The position numbers and the translations under genes are program-made. DNA of 64,000 bases from Simmondsia chinensis (lineage: Eukaryota > Streptophyta > Magnoliopsida > Caryophyllales > Simmondsiaceae). The DNA is taken from the NCBI GenBank assembly GCA_018398585.1, contig JAGTTD010000026.1, positions 5,050,347 through 5,114,346 on the forward strand, written 5' to 3'. Below the pieces are notes generated by a model. It had not been told where the DNA came from. It worked only from the letters and a program-made list of their open reading frames with translations, and searched no databases. Shown here one piece after another: positions 22,758 through 34,473 of the stretch (position 1 is its first letter; each line of letters opens with the position of its first letter).

Positions 22758-23068
22758 ATTATTTATATTATCATTATTATTATTATTTTATTTTTTTCAT
22801 ATTCTTGTAATGAACATATATTATTGTTGTTATTTTATTAATGATATTACTATTATTATTATTACGACTACTGCTGCTGCAGCTGCTGCGATCACTGTTG
22901 TTGTTGTTATTTGTGTTATTTATGTTATTATTGTTGTTTTTATTGTTGTTATTGGTGCTATTATTTTTATTGTTATTTTACTATTGTTGTTATTGTTACT
23001 GTTATTATTTTCATTAATAATAACTATGATTCCTATTGTTCTTACTGTTATTATTATTGTTGTCTTTA

Positions 23069-23125
<57 letters not shown>

Positions 23126-23150
23126 CATTACCCATATCTTTTGTTTTAAT
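22758..23150 (+). repeat. (TTA)n tract right of L1
   Basis: Mixed TTA/TTG/GCTGCTGC units, with a clean (ATT)n run of about 19 units at 23068-23125. It is the same kind and strand as the DNA left of L1 at 4700-4950, so L1 probably inserted into one tract. Confidence 0.85.
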
Positions 23151-25300
23151 AACAGAAAACCCCTATCACAAATTATAACCACTTACTAAACCCCTCACAT
23201 TTTAAAATAAAACACAAAATCCCCTGTAAACACAAAATTCAAGTAAAGCAAAAATTGCAACTATAAAATAAATTTCTTTATATTTCTTTACAAAAATACG
23301 GGTATATTCTCTTTATGCGTATATCAAGTACAAATATACGAAAAATCCTCTAATTCGATCTGCTTAAAGTTTGCTTTGTTGACCACCAATGATGAACTTG
23401 ATATCTTGATGAGGGCATGAGGCTTGATCATAATCAAGAGATTTCTTCTTCAAGGTAGAGGGCTGGAGCTTGATCTCTAATTTGAAGAAAGTGTTCTGAT
23501 TTTCAAGGTTTTGGTTGAAAAAATTCAAGAAACTTTGAAGTCTTGCCTTTCTTTTTGATTTCAGGTCCCTTCAAATGGATGAATGCTCTATTTATAAAAA
23601 CATCATCCCCAAAAAATACGTGTTTTTTGGGTATTTTCTAAATTTCTTTATTATTATTATTATTAATTTTCTTAGAGTGAAATTTGATCTAGTCAACTAT
23701 TGACTTTCAGTTAACCCAATTTAATTTATTGACCATAATAGACAAAAATTTAATTTTCTACGTATCGCCCCCACTTTGAGTCAAGATGAGTACACATTGA
23801 GGACCGCGTCGCAAGCTGGCTGGTCCATTCGTGAATACGCGGATCGCCAACCCTGTGCAAGTTTTTGCTTATTTTTTTTTTACTTTATTTCCCGCATGTA
23901 AAAATTTGTCTTATGAATTTTAATTTCAAAGAGTTATTTTATTCTCATGAATAATGTTTGACAAATTGAAATTTACTCATCTTATGAATTCTTTAATATT
24001 TTTGTGATGGCAATAAAAACAGAGGCTTGCACAGGGATCTCAAGGATAATTTAAATCTAGTTTCAAATATGTTAACTTAATTACTATCTCATGATAAAAT
24101 TTAATTACTATTTAATGAGAGTTAATTCTACTAAATAAATCCCATTGCACTCTAAACTTAAATTATTTCTTCAATAATTTCCAAATAGACTGTATTTATG
24201 ACAACAACCCCTCTATTAGATGTCCATGACGAAAAATAATTATAACTACTATCATTATTTTTCTCACAGCTTTTTCATTAGTTCCCGACTCGTCCTTTTC
24301 CGCATAATTCATTTATGCTTGAACAAATTCACGGTATAAATTCTAGATGTCCAACAGTTGGAACACTTTGGCCAAAGATTTCGAATTATTCAAACACTTG
24401 CAAATCAACTAAGGGGACATCTATATCTCATAAGAGACTGTAAATTCTATATTGAATACCTGATCCCTATCATAATTTACATCGCTACCCAATGTACATA
24501 GGAATTCGGCCATTTATTAAGACCTTATTTATAGTATACCAAAGTGACATATATTCCATGCACAAGTCTAGAATACTCTCAGGATTTAAAGTCGCCGTTC
24601 AAACAGTACATCATGAATAACTCATTTTCAATAGTAGTGTAGAAACAAGTAACTCACATGGTCCAACTTAGTATATTAATCTTATTAAATACACCAACAT
24701 AACACTTTTGGATCACCATTCACATGACCAAAACAAGTCATCTAAAGTGTCACGTTATAGTCTTAGCATATAAGTGATTCAAACTTGTCTTTGACTACGA
24801 GTTTTTCACACAACAATCCATACCATTTGTTCCAAATCTATCTGTGGGTTAATCTCATAAACCACTTACAACAAACATTTAAATTGTAGTTTGAGGACTA
24901 CACCAATCTCATGGATGTTACTAAAATAAATATAAAAAAATCACATGCAACATACACGCTCAATTACACAAATTTTACAAGGCAATGACTAGAACTTTAA
25001 TTTTTGTTTATTAAAAAAAGGAATAATTACATGACAAATTTAAATTTTTTTCTTGACAATATTCCTAATACCTCCCTCACTGGCAATGATGCCACACCTT
25101 AAGGATCACTCATGGCTGCTATAGTAGTAGAAGAAGCATCACCATCCCTCTACCACCACCATTCCTACTCCCAAGTACTCGCCAGCTCCTCCTACCCTTC
25201 TGGGAAGGACACCGAATAAAACCCTATAATTTAGCCTAAATCGCCATTTCCCAGGAGCAACCCTTTACTCCCTTTTATTTCTTGATTTATTTGTAATATT
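23151..25300. other. LTR-retrotransposon remnants
   Basis: No gene is seen. At 23330-23780 the minus strand has a TATAAATAGAGC box (about 23590) followed by a Lys/Phe-type 'TTCAAGCTCCAG..TCAAGTTCATCATTGG' stretch, like the transcribed part of a Ty3-type LTR. At 24030-25080 there is AT-rich non-coding text of the kind found inside non-autonomous plant LTR elements (TGTCCAACAGTTGGAACACTTTGG). At 25070-25290 a short CT-rich segment resembles the 5' end of the L1 at 22680-22757. Borders are not resolvable. Confidence 0.4.
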
Positions 25301-25590
25301 GTTATTATTATTTTTTATTATTATTACTATTATTTTTTATTGTTATCTTATACTTTCAGGCTACTGTGCTCCCATGATGACAAGCTTCTCAGGTTGGGGG
25401 TCCCCTGGAACAGCCTCCCTTCAGGGTAGCAGCCTATAGGGGGAAGGCTGCGTACATCCACCCTCTAGACCTTACTTATGCAGGAGCCCTTGGGGCATTG
25501 GGACTATTGTTGTTGTTGTTGTTGTTATTGTTATAATCATTATTATTATTATTACTATTATTATTATTATTATTATTATTTTATCGGCCT
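25301..25590 (+). mobile_element. RTE LINE 3' tail within (TTA)n DNA
   Basis: TTA repeats (25301-25345) lead into CTTCTCAGGTTGGGGGTCCCC...TTCAGGGTAGCAGCC...CTGCGTACATCCACC...GCAGGAGCCC (25345-25505). A (TTG)n end and again (TTA)n follow to 25590. Only the last part of the 3' UTR is left. Confidence 0.75.
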
Positions 25591-25935
25591 ATTTGCTTAT
25601 TTGGAATATTTGCTTATACTAGCTGTCTTATAGGGAAGGTTTTTGCCTCGTAGTCTCCTCTAGGGCATTTTTATGCTATGGCTTACTCTTTTGCTTTTAT
25701 GACCTATTACTCATAGCTCATTGCTCACAGGTCTCCATGAGGCGATGAAGACTTACCTCTCAGGTTGGGGATCCTCGGAAACAGCATCTCTTCAGGTTGT
25801 TACCCTGAAGGTGGAAGGCTGCATATATCTACCCCCCCCCCCCCCCCCCAGACCCTGCTTTTGCGGGAGCTCTTGAGACACTGGGATTGTTGTTGTTGTT
25901 GTTGTTGTTATACTATTATTATTATTATTATTATT
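25591..25935 (+). mobile_element. Second RTE LINE 3' end and (TTA)n
   Basis: 3' UTR text from about 25600, then the tail module at 25755-25890 with an 18-C run (25832-25849), GACCCTGCTTTTGCGGGAGC, (TTG)7 and (TTA)n at 25912-25935. The viral cluster starts at the next base. Target duplications are hidden by the repeats. Confidence 0.75.
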
Positions 25936-25984
25936 AAAATTGGAACAATCTCCAATGGTCCAAATTAATAATAAAGCTTGAAAA

Positions 25985-27320
25985 TTATTTTGTAACTATA
26001 TTTTTTACATCATTTTGTAAAACTTCTTTTGCAGATTTGCAATCAATTCCTAAGAAGAAAGTTTTGTTATATAAATCATCCTGAAATTTTGAAATACATA
26101 AAACAATGGATAAAGCTTCCTTTTTAATTGTTGAATAATTTTTTTGAGCTCAAAGCCAACGTCCAGAATGAAATCTAATTATTTGCTCAGGGTTGGAGTC
26201 TACTTTTTGTTTGAGTATACCACCATAACCTATATCCGAGGCATCTATTTCTACTATGAGAGATGCTTTTGGATTTGGAAGGGCTAGGCATGAGAGATTT
26301 TTGATTCTTTATTTTAAGGTCTGCACTATCTTAGTATGATCCTCTGTCCAAGGTAGAGGATTTTTTTAAAGTCTTTGGTATAATGGTTGACACATATTGC
26401 GAAGGTTAGGGAAGAAATCAGCAACATAATTTAAACATCCCAAAAACCTTTGTAATTGAGTTTTGTCTTTTAATTCATTTGAAAATTTGTCAGCAAATTC
26501 TATTGCCCTTGCAATAGGTTTTATGGTTCCTTGGAAAATATCATGTCCTAAAAATCTTACTTTGGTTTGAAATAATTTCGTTTTTGGAGCTGAAACGACT
26601 AAGCCATTTCTTTTGATAGTATTGATAAGGATATTTAAATGTTTGAAATGTTGATCAACATTTTTTGAGAAAACTAAGATGTAAACAATGATGAAATCCG
26701 TATATTGAGTAAAAATGTCATTCATAATATTTTGAAATTCTGATAGAGCATTTTTGAGTCCAAATGGCATTACATTCCATTCATAGTGACCAAATGGAAC
26801 TATGAATGCTGTTTCATAACGATCTTTTTCATCAATTTGAATTTGCAAAAACTCACTTTTTAAATCAAATTTTGAAAATATATTTGAATCATGTAACCGA
26901 TTTAGTAGGTCTCTTTTATTTGGAATTGGATATCTTATCTATTGAAGAACTTTGTTTAGTGGTTTATAGTTGACAACTAATCTTGGGACTCCTCTTTCTA
27001 GTTCTGATTGTTTGTTAACATAAAATGCAGAACAGCTCCAAGGAGATTTTGATGGTCTTATCAATTTTCTGTCTAAAAGCACTTGAATTTCGTTTTTGCA
27101 ATGTTCCAACAAGTCTTTGTTCATTTGAATAGGTCTAGCTTCTGTTGGGATATTTTTTTCATTAAAATCCTTTTCATAAGGTAATTGAATTATATGCCTT
27201 TTTCTTTCTCAAAAAGTATTAGAAAGATCATACCATACTTCTTTAATTATTTTGTTATTTAATTGAGTTATTTTTTTCATTTGATTGGGCTAATTATTTT
27301 TGAATCTTTTGATATTCTAC
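25985..27320 (-). pseudogene. EPRV reverse transcriptase and RNase H (copy 1)
   Basis: The minus strand carries the RT start (27124-26939: LIRPSKSPWSCSAFYVNKQ, GVPRLVVNYKPLN), the palm (26848-26366: [17 protein letters not shown]) and RNase H down to about 25985. The catalytic YIDDILVF has become YILVF: nine bases are missing at about 26680, which removes both catalytic Asp residues while keeping frame. A stop also separates the two RT parts at about 26940. RNase H is cut short where a few bases of unrelated viral linker (25936-25984) intervene. Confidence 0.9.
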
Positions 27321-27329
27321 TTCTTTTTG

Positions 27330-27910
27330 AAGATATTGAATATGATTTTTGTTGTTACTAATTAGGTTTATTCATTTGAATATTGTTGATTGTAAGAGAT
27401 TTAAATCTCTTTGTTGGATTGGATTTAAAAATTGAAATGCTATTTTTGTGTCCATGATATGAGCATGAATTCCTTCCTTTGTGACCGAAAAAGGGTATAT
27501 TTGACTTATGAAAGGGATTCCTAATATAATTTGTTGTTGAAGATCTTTGACTAAAATAAATGGTGTTTTGAAACATATTCCATTGTTGCAAATATAAGAA
27601 TTTGAAAGTTTATATTTGATATTCATTTTATTTGCACTGGCTGTGTGGAGACTTTCAAATATTTTCTCATAATATTTTGATGGAACAAGTCCTTCTTGGA
27701 TGTAATTGAGGTCTGCTCCTGAATCTAATAGGGCTTGAGTTTGAATTTTATAATATTTTGAGATATGAAGGGTTATATAGACATACCATTTTTGATATTC
27801 TATTCTTTCAATTATTTGAAGATATTTGTCATTTGAGATTGGTTCATCTAGTATTTGAAGATTAATATTTTCTAATTGAGTTTCTATTGGATCATTTGTC
27901 TTGGATTCTA
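27330..27910 (-). pseudogene. EPRV aspartic protease (copy 1)
   Basis: The retroviral-type protease active site LLDSGADL is intact at about 27731-27708 on the minus strand. The fold region ICNNGICFKTPFILVKDLQQQIILGIPFISQIYPF follows at 27600-27480. Stops occur before (27912) and after (27372). The protease would cut ORF1 polyprotein into mature parts. Confidence 0.85.
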
Positions 27911-28025
27911 TTTACGATATTCTTGATTCTAATTGTGAATCTTTTGATTCTAAAAGGGATAGTTTTGACTTTGTTTCTAAATCCTGATATTGTATTGTTA
28001 TAAATTCTGTTTGTAAATGTTTAAT

Positions 28026-29340
28026 TTATTCTTTTAATTCATTGATTTCTCTTTGTAAATCTCCAGTTGAAATTTGTCTAAATACATTTGGTGTAGGATA
28101 TTTTTTAAATATTTGTTCTAAAGATTTGGGTTGCCTTGGCCGAGTTATTTCTTGTTCTTTGAATATAATTTCTTTTAATTTGAGAAGATATTCTTTTCTT
28201 ATTTCTTGATCTTGAATTTTTTCTACCATATCTAAGAGGTCTTCTTTATTAGCTCTTGTTAATACGTTGATTGATTTGATTTTGCAGGGGCATAAGTCTT
28301 CTCTTGATTCAGATGATGTTTCTTCATTGGTTGTACCTTCTTGAATTTCAAATATGCAGTCTTTATCTTTTGAGCTTGATTCTGAGAGAAATAAATTCAT
28401 TAATTTGTTTTTTAAATCTTCATCTTCTATTTGATTCATCTTTTCTTTTATTTTGCATTCGTTCCGGTAATGACCAGGTTTTTTGCATTTAAAGCATATG
28501 GGAATTTTATTTGAAACTTTGTTTGTTCTTTTCTTTGAATATTTTTTCCTGTTTTTGTAATATTGAGGAGGTGATGGTTGTTCATATTTATTTCTTCTTT
28601 TCTTTCTATAATACTTAAGGTCTTGTTGAAACGGTTCCTTTTTGTATCGTTTTGAAGGAGGTTTGAAATTATGAATACCATATTGAGCACAGAAAGAACC
28701 TAGTTCTTTTCTTGTTTGTGTTTTTTTGAGATTGTTACGAAGCTTTTGTCCTTGGCATAATTGTAATGCTTCTTTTTTGATAAAAGTAAATAATTGTCCA
28801 TAGGTTATATTGTACCATGGAATTGTTTGAGTTCCACAAATATCCTGAATTTTTGTCATTATTCTTTCTGCAGATAATTTTGGGAGTCCAGTAACAAATC
28901 TTTCTTTCCAAAATGGTTGATTTGCGTCTTCTCTTTTGAGTACATGAGTTAAAAACATATCTTTGTACCATCGAAAATCTTGTAAAGAGGGACATCTTAA
29001 GTTGGTTAAGAATATTTTTGTTGCTTCTTGTTCGTCATTTATGCTGCCAAGAAGGGCAACAGTTATTGACCAATTAATGTTTCTACTGTGTCTTCAACCA
29101 CTTCTTCAATGTAAGGTGAATTAACGTCATTTGTATCAAGTCTTCTTCTTTTTATATGAATATGATCAAGTATTGCTTGTTTTTCATGGGGTTGTAAAAT
29201 TCTTGACCACCATGATTGAAGTTGTCCTGAGAATTCAGAAACAATCAATCTGGCTGATACATGATTTGTACGTGCAGGATTAGCTGCCTCGTCTGCTATA
29301 GATGCCATTGCCATTTGTTGTAGATTATTTTTGATTTCAT
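28026..29340 (-). pseudogene. EPRV coat protein (copy 1)
   Basis: The N-terminal part reads from LQQMAMASIADEAANPARTN (about 29330) to 29063, with a stop at 29062. The rest, from about 28958, is one uninterrupted 310-codon frame, the longest open frame in the window. It contains the caulimovirid capsid core (FWKERFVTGLPKL, QTRKELGSFCAQYG), a basic stretch, a CCHC knuckle CFKCKKPGHYRNEC (about 28500-28450) that binds the RNA genome, an acidic Ser/Glu segment, and a coiled-coil-like LREINELKE end stopped at 28026. Confidence 0.88.
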
Positions 29341-30592
29341 AATCAGATTTTCCATCTATATTCCATTCATGGATATCATTTCCATTGAATGATACAGAGG
29401 TAAATTGATTTCTTTCTTCGAATTGTATATTAGGAGGAGTTGGTCTTGGATAATAATTTCTTGTGGGTTAATTGTTCCAGCTATTTTTTATTCTATTTAT
29501 TGAAGTTTCAGGGTTTTCAACTATATTGGTATTGAATTGTTCTTCTGTTATTTGAATTTCTATCTCACTTAAAGATATTGATGAAGTTTCTTCACTTGAG
29601 ACTTCATTTTCTATTAGGGAAAAAGGTTTTCAAAATACTTCTACTTCCAGGTTTAAAGGAATATGGTTTAACTCCCCTCTAGCTGAACCAGTTTTTCAAA
29701 ATAAATTATTTTCAAATCCAAGTTCTCCAACGGCTTCGCAAATGAGGCCTCCTTCAATAAATATTTTAACAAAAGATTTTACAATAAATAAAGAGTTTTT
29801 AAGTAATGAATTTGAATCTGATCAAAACAAGGTTCAAAGACATTGGTACTTTCAAACTTTTCCAAAGGAATCAACAATAAAAATTAGAGAAACTTATTAC
29901 AAAGAATTAAATCAATTAAAATGTAATATTTCATTCTTCAAATGGTTAGAATCATACACATCAAGAAATCAAATACCAAATCCTTTTATGAAAAATTTCA
30001 TAAATGTTAACACAAACCCCACAACCAAATGGTTAACAGATGGACAAATAATACAAACTGTTCATCCTCCTAAAAAAAATTTAATTATCAATGTTCAAAA
30101 TTAAGAAATGGTCGCCACTCCTTTCCATGGGGGAAGAGAGAAAAAAAAGATTCACTACCTACAATCAAAGATATAAATAAAATTTATGAACAAAATAATT
30201 TTCAAGCTTTAAATCTCAAAACATTTATTGAAGGAGGTCTCATTTGAGAAGTTATTAGAGAACCTGGATTTGAAAATGATTCATTTTGAAAAACTGGTTC
30301 AGCTAGAGGGGAGTTAAATCGTATTCCTCTAAACCTGGAAGTAGAAGTATTTTGAAAACCTTCTTCCCTATTATATGGAAAGGATAAAGTTGATTGTCTT
30401 GAAGATTCTATTTGAGAGGAGTGTGAAATAATTGTTTGTTTTCCTGATTTGAACTTAATGGTAATTTTGCCATCAGGTTCTTCTGTGATTTGTTGAACTT
30501 ATCTTCTTGCAATATTTCTTGGAGGTTGATGGTTGTCAATCCTCCAAATTTCTAGAATGGTTATCTCATTCCATTTGAGACATTTCGGAATT
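29341..30592. pseudogene. EPRV MP-CP linker pieces, inverted
   Basis: 29341-29611 is minus-strand linker (NGNDIHEWNIDGKS, RNYYPRPTPPN). 29612-30228 is plus-strand linker (NILTKDFTINKEFLS, SYTSRNQIPNPFMKNFINVN). 30229-30592 is minus-strand linker just after the movement protein. About 130 bp is present in both of the last two (29626-29756 and 30229-30362), making an inverted repeat with a ~470-bp spacer. The linker has no known enzymatic domain. Confidence 0.8.
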
Positions 30593-31080
30593 GTTAACAA
30601 GAGCCATGGCCATGGTTCTCAATACGCAATTCAAGAGCAAGATTACCAACAAAATACAAGAGCGAAAAAAATTCCTCCTCTGTAAGTTTATTTTCAAGTA
30701 TTTTCAAAGTGTTGTATTCTAGTTTGCTCAATCTGTCAGTTTCATATGTATTTCAATTTTCTGTTTGTATTTTCAATTTCCGTTCTGTATTCAAGCTATG
30801 ATTAAAATTTTTAAATCATAAATTCCATCTTTCTTATATTCTTCTGTCCTTTTTCATATTTTCCTATCTCTGTGTGTCCGCCGATCCTGCCCCCTTTCTG
30901 GTATCAGAGCCACGTTTAAGGTGTTTTTCAACAGTAATTTCATGAAAATATTGTTAAGCACTTATTAAGAATGCTTTGCTATTAAAGCACTCATTAGGAG
31001 CTTTGGCAAACTGGTAGTGTAGCGTTGGTAGGCCCGGATAGTGTTGGTAAGCCTGTGTATGAGGTGTTCCCGTTACTGTG
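30593..31080 (+). promoter_or_regulatory. EPRV leader with primer-binding site (copy 1)
   Basis: This matches 47395-47835: AAAATACAAGAG, the CTGTAAG(T)TTTATTTTC segment, CCGATCCTGCCCCCTTT, then TGGTATCAGAGCCA and the GTTGGTAGGCCCGGATAG repeats before the movement-protein start. The TATA-containing part and the movement protein are missing, so this is an excised leader segment. Confidence 0.85.
30899..30912 (+). other. tRNA-Met primer-binding site (EPRV leader)
   Basis: TGGTATCAGAGCCA is complementary to the 3' end of plant initiator tRNA-Met. In caulimovirids this is where minus-strand DNA synthesis starts and by convention where genome numbering begins. An identical 14-mer is at 47660-47673. 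Confidence 0.9.
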
Positions 31081-31398
31081 TAGCTGGTGGTGGTGGTTGT
31101 TCATATTTATTTCTTCTTTTCTTTCTATAATACTTAAGGTCTTGTTGAAACGGTTTCTTTTTGTATCTTTTTTGAGGAGGTTTGAAATTATGAATATCAT
31201 ATTGAGCACAGAAAGAACCTAGTTCTTTTCTTGTTTGTGTTTTTCTGAGAATATATTTGAAAATATATTTGACTCATGTAACCTATTTAGTAGGTCTCTT
31301 TTGTTTAGAATTGGATATCTTATCCATTGAAGAACTTTGTTTAGTGGTTTATAGTTAATAACTAATCTTGGGACTCCTCTTTCTAGTTCTAATTGTTT
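31081..31398 (-). pseudogene. EPRV coat and RT scraps
   Basis: 31081-31247 is the coat-protein C-terminal basic region (minus). 31248-31398 is an RT palm segment (minus), ending inside the codons for the ELERGVPRL region where (TTG/TTA)n DNA begins. Two distant parts of the genome have been joined. Confidence 0.8.
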
Positions 31399-31405
31399 GT
31401 TGTTG

Positions 31406-31443
<38 letters not shown>

Positions 31444-31470
31444 GTTATTATTATTATTATTATTATTATT
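31387..31470 (+). repeat. (TTA)n tract between viral blocks
   Basis: (TTG)n then about 22 TTA units with one GTT, ending ATTATTAG. Minus-strand RT lies on its left and plus-strand RT (31471-31555) on its right. Confidence 0.9.
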
Positions 31471-33304
31471 AGATTTTAATGAAAAAAATATCCTAACAAA
31501 AGCCAGACCTATTCAAATGAACAAAGAATTGTTAGAACATTGTAAAAACGAAATTTAGAGGATTGACAACCCTCAACCTAGAAGAAATATTCAAGAAGAC
31601 AAGTTTAACCAATTACTGAAGAACCTAATGGTAAAATTGCCATTATGTTCGAATCTGGAAAACAAACAATTATTTCACACTCCTCTCAAATGGAATCTTC
31701 AAGACAATCAGCTTCATCATTTCCATATAATAGGGAAGAAGATTTTTAAAATACTTATACTTCAAGGTTTAGAGGAATACGGTTTAACTCCCCTTTTGCC
31801 GAACCAGTTTTTCAAAACGAATCATTTTCAAATCCAAGTTCTTCAACAGCTTCTCAAATGAGACCTCCTTCAATAAATATTTTAACAAAAGATTTTATAA
31901 TAAATAAAGAGTTTTTAAATAGTGAATTTGAATCTGATCAAAATAAGGTTAAAAGACATTGGTACTTTCAAACTTTTATAAAGGAATCAACAATCAAAAT
32001 TAGAGAAACCTATTACAAAGAATTAAAACAATTAATATGTAATATTCCCTTCTTCAAATGGCTAGAATCATACACATCAAGAAAGCAAATACCAAATCTT
32101 TTTATGAAAAATTTCACAAATGTTAATACAAACCGTACAACCAAATGGTTAACAACAAATGGACAAATAATTCAAACTATTCATCCTCCAACAAAAATTT
32201 AATAATTAATGTCCAAAATCAAAAAATGATCGCCACTCTTTTCCGTGGGGGAAGAGAGGAAAAAGACAATTCACCACCTATAATAAAAAATTTAAATAAA
32301 ATTTATGAACAAAATAATTTTCAAACTTTAAATCTGAAAAGAATTTCGGAATAATTAAATTTAATATATAACAACATAATAAATCACGAGGACAAACAAA
32401 AATTGGAACAATCTCTAACAGTCCAATCAATGCCTCAACCAACATATACAAATTATATAATCCCACAACTAATACCTCAAAGTTACCCTATTCAACAAAG
32501 CTTTCCAACTCCACAATCACAGACAAACTCATTTTTTCAAGGAATTCAACAACCCTCCTTCCAACCTTTTAATTTAACTCAAAAAAATAAAGAAAAAATG
32601 AAACTCAGAAAAACACAGAATTTTGATGATGATATTATTGAAAGAATCACTCAAAAACTCAAATTAACAGATAATCTAACAATTAGTAGTCCTACAATTC
32701 GAACTATTTCAAAAGGAGAAAATGAAGTCTCAAGTGAAGAAACTTCATCAATATCTTTAAGTGAGGTAGAAATTCAAATAACAGAAGAACAATTCAATAC
32801 CAATATAGTTGAAAACCCTGAAACTTCAATAAATAGAATAAAAAATAGCTGGAAGAATCAACCCACAAGAAACTATTATCCAAGACCAACTCCTCCTAAT
32901 ATACAATTCGAAGAAAGAAATCAATTTACCTCTGCATCATTCAATGGAAATGATATCCACGAATGGAATATAGATGAAAAATCTGAATGTGAAATCAAAA
33001 ATACTCTACAACAGATGGCAATGGCATCTATAGCATACGAGGCAACTAATCCTGCACGTACAAATCATATATCAGCCAGATTGATTGTTTCTGGATTCTT
33101 AAGACAACTTTAATCATGGCGGTCAAAAATTTTACAACCCCATGAAAAACAAGCAATACTTGATCATATTCATATAGAAAGAAGAAGACTCGATCCAAAT
33201 GATGTCAATTCACCTTACATCAAGGAAGTTGTAGAAGACGCAGTAGAAACATTAATGTGGTCAATAACTGTTGCCTTTTTTAGCTGTATAAATGAAGAGC
33301 AAGA
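31471..33304 (+). pseudogene. EPRV RT scrap, linker and coat start
   Basis: 31471-31555 is RT (MNKELLEHCKNEI). From 31556 it jumps to the post-movement-protein linker (NPQPRRNI-like) and runs through the linker to the start of the coat protein (33000-33304, LQQMAMASIAYEATNPARTN). The stretch 32403-33113 is open for 236 codons and holds the Gln/Pro-rich part (TYTNYIIPQLIPQ) and the acidic part (EVSSEETSSISLSEVE). It ends inside INEEQ, where the reversed second-type block starts. Confidence 0.85.
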
Positions 33305-34455
33305 GATGAAGAAAAGTTACTCCAATTTGGTGACTTTGTCTGGTAACCAATTTGCTTTTCTAAAACAAGAATTTGATGTCTAAGGTTGATATATTCATCG
33401 TTTGTTCATTGTAATTGGGTTTGGAGGGATTCAATATCAGAGGCTTGAGTTTGCTGAAAGGATGTATCTTTGAGAGTAAGAGCAAGAGAATCTTCACTTG
33501 GAGTTGGAGGGGAATTGGATTTTGAATCTGATATTGTCAAGTTAGAAAGTAATGTCTAAATTTCTGAAATGTTTTGAAATTCCAAATTGAATTTTTGAAA
33601 ATGTTGTTTTAGGTATTTTAGAAAGGTCTTGGGGGTGTAGTGTTCTTTGAAAACAAAATTATCCTACCATTTAACTTTGAATTCCCTTACCAATGAAAGA
33701 GGATTGGGTTATTTTAAATATTGAGTATGGGCATAGGACCAGCAAAAGATCCAAGGAATTTGGAAAATTGTATGAAAATGTAAGATTGAATCTAGTGATT
33801 CGTCTTGTGAATAGTTTGAATAAATGTCAAACAAAGTTTTTGCTACATCAGGGTAAATATCGATTGTGCTTCCAAAGGTATTCCACCATTCGTAAAACCA
33901 TGTTGGAAATTCTTGAGATTTGTTTGTAATTTGGAAGAACCAAGTATGATCAAATGGTTGAAGAATAAAAGTGTTAGACCAAGCTATCTTGTAATCTTGA
34001 TAAGTATAAGTTTCTGGAGTAAAGAATTTTGAAAATCATTTTGGTCTATAGAAACCTTGATCAAAATCTTTGAGATGTAAAATATTTTTGATTTTACAGC
34101 TTGAGAATTGGATTTGTTCATTATCACCCTTGTGACGTTTAATTTGAACAGATCCAGTATCAATCGAAATAAGTTCATAAAATTCACGGGTTTTCTGAAT
34201 ATCATCAGGAAACCAATGAAAGTTTTTTGGGAAAATATTCTTGACTAGATTTTTGATGCTGTCAAGAGACAGGGGTTCTTTTTCTCCTGTAACTAGGATG
34301 TGCTCCATTTGAGGTTTTGTAACATATTGACTAATTTGAAGTGATTGTTCAAGAGGTTGATCAGGGAATTGTATCAGGATTTTTTTAGGAGAAGGTTCTT
34401 TGATTGTGAGTGTATTTTTTATTGGAGAAGAGTGGGAATAGGATTTGAGAGACAT
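33305..34455 (-). pseudogene. EPRV ORF2, second type
   Basis: ATG at 34455, in the same GACCATGCAATG context as the ORF2 start at 45928. The first ~140 codons are open (KPQMEHILVTGEKEPLSL, FPKNFHWFPDDIQKTREFYEL). The core FYEWWNTFGS...LVREFKVKWWDN follows after stops. It matches the other ORF2 up to KWWDN, then diverges: a HYTPKTFLKYLKQHFQ segment and a probable coiled coil (IESLQTQL, NLRHQILVLEKQI) replace the Ser/Lys/acidic tail. The function is unknown. Confidence 0.8.
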
Positions 34456-34473
34456 TGCATGGTCTTCTACGGA

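Noticed and set aside
28304..28492. Plus-strand frame within the coat region
   Set aside because: Antisense shadow of the 310-codon coat frame.
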